Assembly: GCA_964640955.1 (NCBI GenBank)
Contig: CAZXJI010000019.1
Location: forward strand, 1-64,000
Length of the DNA stretch: 64,000 nucleotides
DNA from: CAXXOK01 sp964640955
GTDB lineage: Bacteria; Bacillota; Clostridia; Christensenellales; Aristaeellaceae
Direction of reading: 5' to 3'
In this document: positions 58,546-64,000 of the stretch, one piece after another
Numbering within the stretch: position 1 is the stretch's first letter
Layout: each line of letters starts with the position of its first letter
Program-made: the position numbers and the translations under genes
Notes under the pieces: model-generated
What the model saw: the letters and a program-made list of their open reading frames with translations, nothing else
Told to the model about the DNA's origin: nothing
The model's database searches: none

Positions 58546-58597
58546 CAGTTCCCACTAGTCATCAACCAATTTGAAAAAACTGGGAGGCCTGTCGCCC

Positions 58598-59476
58598 ATG
58601 TGGATACTCTTCGCATTCGGTTCCGCGCTGTTCGCCGGGCTCACGGCGATCTTGGCCAAGATCGGCATCCGCGATACGGACTCGGACGTGGCGACCGCCG
58701 TACGCACGATCGTCGTGCTTCTGTTTTCCTGGCTCATGGCGTGGATCACCGGCGGTATCGGCGGCCTTTCCGCCGTATCGGCGCGCACGTGGCTGTTTTT
58801 GACGCTGTCGGGCTTCGCCACGGGCGCGTCGTGGCTGTGCTACTTCCGCGCGCTGCAACTGGGCGACGTGAACAAGGTGACGCCGGTGGACAAATCCTCC
58901 ACGGTGCTCACGATGTTCCTGGCCTTCGTGTTTCTGGGCGAGGCGCTCACCTGGCTCAAGGGGCTCGCGATGGTGCTGATCGGCGTGGGCGCGTATCTGA
59001 TGATCCAGCGCAAGGCCGTTCCCGCCGACGCGGGCGACGCCGAAGGGAAGCGCAAAAGCCCGCTGTGGCTGTTGTACGCGCTGGGTTCGGCGGTGTTCGC
59101 CAGCCTTACCGCCATCCTGGGGAAGATCGGCATCGAAGGCGTCGATTCCACGCTGGGCACGGCCATCCGCACCGGGGTGGTGCTGGTGCTGGCGTGGGCC
59201 ATCGTGTTCGCGCGCGGCAAGGGCGGCGAAGTGAAGCGCATCGACGGGCGCAGCACTCTGTTTTTGATCCTCTCGGGCTTCGCGACGGGCGGCTCCTGGC
59301 TGTGCTATTACCGCGCGCTGCAAACCGGCCCCGCCAGCGTCGTGGTGCCCATCGACAAGCTGAGCATACTGGTCAGCATCGCCTTCGCCCGCCTGGTGTT
59401 CGGCGAGCGCCTGACGCTCAAGTCCGCGGCGGGCCTCGCGATGATCGTCGCGGGCACGCTGGTATTGCTGCTGTAA
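58598..59476 (+). CDS. EamA/DMT-family transporter
   Basis: 292 aa from the ATG at 58598 (GGGAGG ten bases upstream; MWILFAFGSALFAG is the family N-terminus). Ten TM helices in two clear repeats: FGSALFAGLTAILAKIGI and LGSAVFASLTAILGKIGI; SGFATGASWLCYFRALQ and SGFATGGSWLCYYRALQ (short parts). The strong internal identity shows the ancestral duplication. Substrate unknown. GC content returns to the genome norm here. Confidence 0.9.
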   Translation: MWILFAFGSALFAGLTAILAKIGIRDTDSDVATAVRTIVVLLFSWLMAWITGGIGGLSAVSARTWLFLTLSGFATGASWLCYFRALQLGDVNKVTPVDKSSTVLTMFLAFVFLGEALTWLKGLAMVLIGVGAYLMIQRKAVPADAGDAEGKRKSPLWLLYALGSAVFASLTAILGKIGIEGVDSTLGTAIRTGVVLVLAWAIVFARGKGGEVKRIDGRSTLFLILSGFATGGSWLCYYRALQTGPASVVVPIDKLSILVSIAFARLVFGERLTLKSAAGLAMIVAGTLVLLL

Positions 59477-59544
59477 GCCGCATACAGGAATCCCGCTTTC
59501 CGGCGTAGAACGCTACGCATATCCCGAAAACGAGGAGGCGTCCC

Positions 59545-60534
59545 ATGCCGCCGCTGGTCAGCGTATGCTGCGTCACCTACAACCACGCCTCCACCGTCGC
59601 GCAGGCACTGGACAGCTTTCTTGCCCAGCGGGAGGACGTCTCCCTGGAGATTCTGGTGCACGACGACGCGTCCACGGACGGCACGCCCGCCATTCTCCGC
59701 CGCTACGCCGAAGAATACCCCGACGTGGTCAAGCCCCTGTTCGAGGCCGAAAACCAGTACCGAAAAGGCACGGCCATGGACGCGACGTTCAACTTTCCCC
59801 GCGCTTTGGGTGAATATATCGCCCTGTGCGAGGGGGACGATTACTGGAGCGACCCGCACAAGCTTGCCCGGCAGATCGAATGCCTTCAAAGCCACCCCGG
59901 CTGCACCTTCTGCTTCACCAACGGTACCGTGCTGGACGTAAGCGGCCGGACGTCCGAGCGCGACTTTATCCCCTACTATCCGGAGGAGGCAGCGGTTTAC
60001 GAGCCCCGCACCCGGGAATACGACCTGTGCGGGCTCACCCGCCTGTCCTTCATTCCCACGGCGTCGTTCCTGTTCCCGCGTTCGGCGCTTGCGAAGGTGC
60101 CGCGGGAACTGCTGCTTTCCCCCTGCCCCAGCGGCGACCTGCGCCTTAAGCTCTGCCTGACCGCCGTGGGCAAGGCCGTGTACCTGCACGCGTTTACCTG
60201 CGTGTACCGCCTCAACGCCCAAAGCTCCGCCATGGCGCGCTGGGGCGCGGAAGCCCCGCAAAGGACCCGCCTGCGCTGCGAGCAGGTGATCGCCATGCTG
60301 CAGGGTGTGGATCGGCTCAGCGGCGGCCGCTGCCGCGCGGAGCTCACCCGCCTCATGGACGAACAGCGCCGCATGCTGCTCGAGGCCGCTCCCGCCCGGG
60401 GGATGCTTTCCGATCCCGACCTGCGCCGCGTCTACCGCGGCCTGCCGCCCGCAAGGCGGCTCAAAACCCGGCTGAAACTGTTTTTACCCGCGCCGGTTTT
60501 CGGCGCGGCGCGCCGGATGTTCAAGCGGGGGTAG
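59545..60534 (+). CDS. glycosyltransferase family 2
   Basis: 329 aa. GT-A start VSVCCVTYNHASTVAQALDSFL, then ILVHDDASTDGTPAI and the DxD-containing LCEGDDYWSDPHKL (~92-105), typical of GT2 enzymes in capsule/exopolysaccharide clusters. No TM helix; the C-terminal basic tail (RLKTRLKLFLP) may touch the membrane. SD GAGGAGG. It is the first gene of the second glycan cluster. Confidence 0.9.
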   Translation: MPPLVSVCCVTYNHASTVAQALDSFLAQREDVSLEILVHDDASTDGTPAILRRYAEEYPDVVKPLFEAENQYRKGTAMDATFNFPRALGEYIALCEGDDYWSDPHKLARQIECLQSHPGCTFCFTNGTVLDVSGRTSERDFIPYYPEEAAVYEPRTREYDLCGLTRLSFIPTASFLFPRSALAKVPRELLLSPCPSGDLRLKLCLTAVGKAVYLHAFTCVYRLNAQSSAMARWGAEAPQRTRLRCEQVIAMLQGVDRLSGGRCRAELTRLMDEQRRMLLEAAPARGMLSDPDLRRVYRGLPPARRLKTRLKLFLPAPVFGAARRMFKRG

Positions 60535-60562
60535 CCCCGTCCGCCCGAAAGAAGGTCGTTTT

Positions 60563-61660
60563 ATGCCCATCAACGTGGCGCGAAGCTCCATGCCGCCCTT
60601 CGAGGAATACGTAAACGAGATTCGCGGCCTTTGGGACAGCCGGTGGCTGACCAACAACGGCGAAAAGGCGTTGGCGCTGGAGGCCGCGCTGCGGACGTTT
60701 CTGGGCGTGCCCCATGTGGTGCTGTTCTCCAACGGCCATTTGGCGCTGGAGGCCGTCCTGCGCGTGTCGGGCCTTTCCGGCGAGGTAATCACCACGCCGT
60801 TTACGTTCGCCTCCACCACGCACGCGCTGGTGCGCACGGGGCTTTCCCCCGTGTTCGCCGACGTCCGTCCGGACGACTACACCCTCGACCCCGCGCAGAT
60901 TGAAGCCCTGATTACCGAGCGCACGAGCGCCATCCTGCCCGTGCACGTGTACGGGCATTTCTGCGACGTGGAGGCTATCGACGCGATCGCCGAAAAGCAC
61001 GGCTTGAAGGTCATCTACGACGCGGCGCACGTTTTCGGCGGGACGCTTGCCGGGCAGAGCGCCGCGGCCTTCGGCGACGCGGCCATGTTCAGCTTCCACG
61101 CCACCAAGGTGTTCCATACGATCGAAGGCGGCGCGGTGGCCTGCCGAAGCGCCGAGCTGGCCGAAAAGCTCAGGCTGGAGCGCAACTTCGGCATCACCGG
61201 GCCGGAGACGACCGTAGCGGTGGGCGGCAACGCCAAAATGAACGAGTTTCAGGCCGCCATGGGGCTATGCAACCTGCGGCACCTGAGCGGGGATATCCAG
61301 GCGCGCCGCCGGGTCTGCGCAGCTTACCGCGCGCGCCTGTCGGGCGTCCCCGGCATCACGCTGCCGCCCGAGCGGGAGGGTGACAACTTCGCGTATTTCC
61401 CCGTGGTGTTCGAAGGCTATCCCGTCGGCCGGGACGAGGTGTTTTCGGCCCTCGCCGCGCAGGGTGTGAACGCCCGCAAGTACTTCTACCCCCTCACCAG
61501 CGCGTTTGGCTGCTACGCGGGGCGTTTCGACCCCGACCGGACGCCCGTCGCCAGACGCGTCAGCGAAAACGTGCTCACGCTGCCTCTGTATGCGGAGCTT
61601 GGCGAGGCGGACGTCGACCGCATCTGCACCATCGTGCTGGACGCGAGGAAACGGCCTTGA
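60563..61660 (+). CDS. DegT/DnrJ/EryC1/StrS aminotransferase
   Basis: 365 aa. PLP-dependent sugar aminotransferase: TTPFTFASTTHALVRTG, then DAAHVFGG with the ring-stacking Asp, and the Schiff-base Lys in SFHATKVFHTIEGG (~180). It probably makes an amino sugar (keto-deoxyhexose to amino-deoxyhexose) for the glycan built by its neighbours. No dehydratase is in the window, so the keto-sugar source is elsewhere. SD GAAAGAAGG. Confidence 0.92.
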   Translation: MPINVARSSMPPFEEYVNEIRGLWDSRWLTNNGEKALALEAALRTFLGVPHVVLFSNGHLALEAVLRVSGLSGEVITTPFTFASTTHALVRTGLSPVFADVRPDDYTLDPAQIEALITERTSAILPVHVYGHFCDVEAIDAIAEKHGLKVIYDAAHVFGGTLAGQSAAAFGDAAMFSFHATKVFHTIEGGAVACRSAELAEKLRLERNFGITGPETTVAVGGNAKMNEFQAAMGLCNLRHLSGDIQARRRVCAAYRARLSGVPGITLPPEREGDNFAYFPVVFEGYPVGRDEVFSALAAQGVNARKYFYPLTSAFGCYAGRFDPDRTPVARRVSENVLTLPLYAELGEADVDRICTIVLDARKRP

Positions 61661-63135
61661 GCGAGAGCAAGAAACGCACGGCGGGCAAGTCCTTCCTGTT
61701 CAAGTTTGCCGAAAGCGCCGGCACGCAGGGCATCGCCTTCGTGGTGGGCATCCTGCTGGCGCGGCTTTTGGACCCCGCGGATTACGGGGTGCTGGCCATT
61801 TTGATGGTGTTCGTCAACGTCTCGCGCGTGTTTGTGGAAAGCGGGCTGAGCACGGCGCTCATCCAGCGGCTGGACGTGGACGAAACCGACCTGTCCAGCG
61901 TGTTTTACCTGAGCCTGGGCGTTTCCGGCGCGTGCTACGCGCTTTTGTACTTCGCCGCCCCGATGATCGCCGCCTACTACGACCAGCCGAAGCTCGTGGC
62001 GCTGATGCGGGTCATGGCGCTCGCGCTGTTCCCCGGGGCGCTCAGCGGCGTGCAGCAGGCGGTGGTGGCCCGCAAAATGGCGTTTCACAAGCTGATGGTG
62101 GGCAGCCTCGGCGCCACGGTGTTCTCCGGCGCGGTGGGCGTTTCCATGGCCTACGGCGGGCTGGGCGCGTGGGCGCTGGTGGGCCAGCAGCTGTCCAACC
62201 AGGTCGCCGTATGCGTGATCCTCCTGTTTTTGCTGGACTGGCGGCCGAAGCTGTTATACTCGTGGAAAAAGGTCCGAAGCCTGTTTGCCTTCGGGTGGAA
62301 GCTGCTCTTGTCCAGCCTCATCGAAACGGTGTACAACAACCTGCGCAGCCTGGTCATCGGCAAGCGCTACGACGCCGATCAGCTGGGCTACTACGACACG
62401 GGCCGCAAGTTCCCCTACCTGCTCATGAACAGCATCAACGGCTCCATCCAGAGCGTGATGCTGCCCATGTTCTCCGGCGAGCAGGAGAACCGGCAGGCGC
62501 TCAAGGCCATGATGCGCCGCACCGTGATGGTGTCCTCCTATCTGGTGTTCCCGCTGATGGCGGGGCTCGCGCTGGTCGCGCGCCCGATGGTGAGCCTGCT
62601 GCTAACCGACAAATGGCTGCCCGCCGTACCGTTTTTGTGGATCTGCGCGGCCGATTTCGCCTTTTACCCGGTGCACACCAGCAACCTCCAGGCCATCAAC
62701 GCCGTGGGGCGCAGCGACGTGTTCCTCAAGCTGGAGATTATCAAGAAGGCGTACGGGCTGGTCATTCTGGCGGTGTCGGTGTTCTGCTTCGACAGCGTGC
62801 TGGTCATCGCCGCCGGCAGCGTGCTGAGCACCCTTATCGGCACGTTCGTCAACGCCGCGCCCAACAAAAAGCTGCTGGGCTACAGCTATGGCGAACAGGT
62901 GCGCGACCTGCTCCCCTCCATCCTCATGACGCTGGTCATGGGGGCGGCGGTGTGGGCAGCGGGGCGGCTGCCGCTTGGCAACCTGGCGCTGATCCTCACG
63001 CAGGCCGCCGTGGGCGCGGGCGTGTACGCGGGGCTTTCGCTGGGGTTCAAGCCCGAGGCGTACCGCGGCCTTGTGGACATGGTGCGCGCCCTGCGCCGCC
63101 GCGGCGGGGCCGCACCGAAGGAGGCAGACGAATGA
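61657..63135 (+). CDS. lipopolysaccharide/oligosaccharide flippase (Wzx-like)
   Basis: 492 aa, 12-14 TM helices of the MOP/polysaccharide transport family (PF01943/13440). The start GIAFVVGILLARLLDPADYGVLAILMVFVN (short part) and LGYYDTGRKFPYLLMNSINGSIQSVMLP (short part) are typical of Wzx/WzxC. The TTG at 61657 overlaps the previous stop (TTGA), with GAGGA upstream; coupled translation. It would flip the lipid-linked sugar unit outward. Confidence 0.9.
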   Translation: MSESKKRTAGKSFLFKFAESAGTQGIAFVVGILLARLLDPADYGVLAILMVFVNVSRVFVESGLSTALIQRLDVDETDLSSVFYLSLGVSGACYALLYFAAPMIAAYYDQPKLVALMRVMALALFPGALSGVQQAVVARKMAFHKLMVGSLGATVFSGAVGVSMAYGGLGAWALVGQQLSNQVAVCVILLFLLDWRPKLLYSWKKVRSLFAFGWKLLLSSLIETVYNNLRSLVIGKRYDADQLGYYDTGRKFPYLLMNSINGSIQSVMLPMFSGEQENRQALKAMMRRTVMVSSYLVFPLMAGLALVARPMVSLLLTDKWLPAVPFLWICAADFAFYPVHTSNLQAINAVGRSDVFLKLEIIKKAYGLVILAVSVFCFDSVLVIAAGSVLSTLIGTFVNAAPNKKLLGYSYGEQVRDLLPSILMTLVMGAAVWAAGRLPLGNLALILTQAAVGAGVYAGLSLGFKPEAYRGLVDMVRALRRRGGAAPKEADE

Positions 63136-64000
63136 AAACCGTGCTGCTCACGGCCGTGGGTTCCGCCTCGGCCGCCGCCGCGCTGGGCAGTTACCGCGCG
63201 GCCGGGTACCGCGTCGTCGGCTGCGACATCTACCCCAAAGCGTGGAACGTGACCGCCGGGGAGGTGGACGCGTTTGAAAACGTGCCCCTCGCGACGGACG
63301 CGCGGGCGTATGCCGAAGCGCTGAAAGCCATCGTGCGCAGGCACGAGGTCCGCTTCATCGTTCCGCTGACCGACGTGGAGGTGGACGCGCTCGCCCCGCG
63401 CAAGGAGGCCTTCGCGGCGCTGGGCGCGGCGGTATGCTGCCCGGATGCGCCCGTGGCGGCCCTCTGCCGGGATAAGCTCTGCCTGTCCAAGCTGCTGGGC
63501 GCGGCGGGCGTTTGCAACGTCATCCCCACCTACACGGCCGATACCCTGCCCGCCGACCCGCCGTATCCCCTCGTGTGCAAGCCCGTCCGGGGCCGCAGCA
63601 GCCAGGGCCTGCGCGTCGCGGTCGACCGGGCGGAGCTTGCGGCGGCGCTGAACGGACGAAGCGACATGATCGTCCAGCCGAAGCTGGACGGCGACGTGTA
63701 CACCGTGGACTGCGCGCGGGACGCGCGCGGCCATACCGTGACGCTTACTAGGCGGGAGCGCCTGCGCACCGTAAACGGCCTGGGCACCGCCGTGGACATC
63801 TGCCCCGAACACCCGCTGGACGCGGTGTGCGGACGCATCCTGGACTTTACCGGCCTTGTGGGCGTGGTGAACATGGAGTTCATCCGCCGCGAGGATCAGT
63901 ACTTCTTTCTGGAAATCAACCCCCGCTTCTCCGGCGGGGTGGGCTTCAGCGTTCTGGCCGGGTACGACTTCCCCCTGGCGATGCTCGCCTGCCACGAGGG
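63132..64000 (+). CDS. ATP-grasp protein (carbamoyl-phosphate synthase-like), partial
   Basis: First 289 residues; the gene runs off the right edge. The ATG overlaps the flippase stop (ATGA). N-terminal Rossmann-like PreATP-grasp domain (VLLTAVGSASAAAALGSYR) and ATP-grasp core with PLVCKPVRGRSSQGL and the metal-binding FFLEINPRFSGGVGFS (short part). Such proteins in glycan clusters may ligate an amino acid or carboxylate to a sugar; substrate unknown. Confidence 0.85.
   Translation, partial: MKTVLLTAVGSASAAAALGSYRAAGYRVVGCDIYPKAWNVTAGEVDAFENVPLATDARAYAEALKAIVRRHEVRFIVPLTDVEVDALAPRKEAFAALGAAVCCPDAPVAALCRDKLCLSKLLGAAGVCNVIPTYTADTLPADPPYPLVCKPVRGRSSQGLRVAVDRAELAAALNGRSDMIVQPKLDGDVYTVDCARDARGHTVTLTRRERLRTVNGLGTAVDICPEHPLDAVCGRILDFTGLVGVVNMEFIRREDQYFFLEINPRFSGGVGFSVLAGYDFPLAMLACHE

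Noticed and set aside
1..64000. CRISPR array, rRNA operon, complete insertion sequence
   Set aside because: No regularly spaced repeats, no rRNA sequence and no transposase gene seen on either strand.

Overview
The window is high-GC DNA (well above 60 % by eye) with Gram-positive gene content and order: ylxM-ffh-rpsP-khpA-rimM-trmD, strong SD-driven starts, sigma-A promoters, an LTA-synthase-like sulfatase, rubredoxin proteins and TRAP transport. This points to an anaerobic, high-GC member of the Bacillota (Clostridia, probably gut-associated). The lineage is inference; no rRNA is present.

Layout. 1-13.7 kb (minus): a contiguous tailed-phage structural module read from terminase (right) to tail fibres (off the left edge): terS, terL, portal, scaffold, major capsid, connectors, minor capsid proteins, tail tube, tail chaperones, a very short tape measure, distal tail, Gp37-like baseplate protein and fibre proteins. 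It abuts the host gene rpiB with no integrase, repressor or replication gene on that side. 14.1-15.7 kb: rpiB and an EamA exporter. 15.7-23.4 kb (minus): a DUF6320/acyltransferase pair, then a surface-glycan operon (two GT2 enzymes, UDP-galactopyranose mutase, a phosphoglycerol-transferase-like sulfatase). 23.4-30 kb (minus): nucleoside kinase, exonuclease, BaiN-like flavoprotein, RpiR regulator, SurE and small membrane proteins. 30-34.4 kb: a 2H phosphoesterase and the ffh-trmD translation/secretion operon. 34.4-38.3 kb: tag, a YtvI-like permease, and TPM and zinc-ribbon membrane proteins. 38.3-41.1 kb: a repeat relic, a 59-aa acidic protein, an esterase and a Gfo/Idh oxidoreductase.

41.2-47.5 kb is a self-contained catabolic unit: TRAP transporter (dctPQM), an enolase-superfamily dehydratase/racemase, a LarA-like racemase broken by a one-base frameshift, and a convergent GntR/FadR regulator. 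A perfect palindrome sits just downstream of the dctP -10 box, and a matching half-site precedes the regulator gene, suggesting repression and autoregulation.

47.6-58.1 kb: a secreted protein of unknown function, phosphoglucomutase, a GlsB-type protein, three tandem M42 aminopeptidases, a divergent rubredoxin / rubrerythrin-like / ferredoxin cassette, a 245-bp element with terminal inverted repeats, a VOC protein and a membrane protein. A tRNA-Leu(UAA) is followed by a small AT-rich islet encoding a 79-aa winged-helix-like protein. 58.6-64 kb: a second EamA transporter and the start of another glycan cluster (GT2, DegT aminotransferase, Wzx-like flippase, ATP-grasp, cut by the right edge).

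Most of the window is ordinary chromosome. The points most worth attention are the compact phage module, the MITE-like element and its relic, the GntR/TRAP operator pair, the frameshifted racemase and the tRNA-Leu islet.
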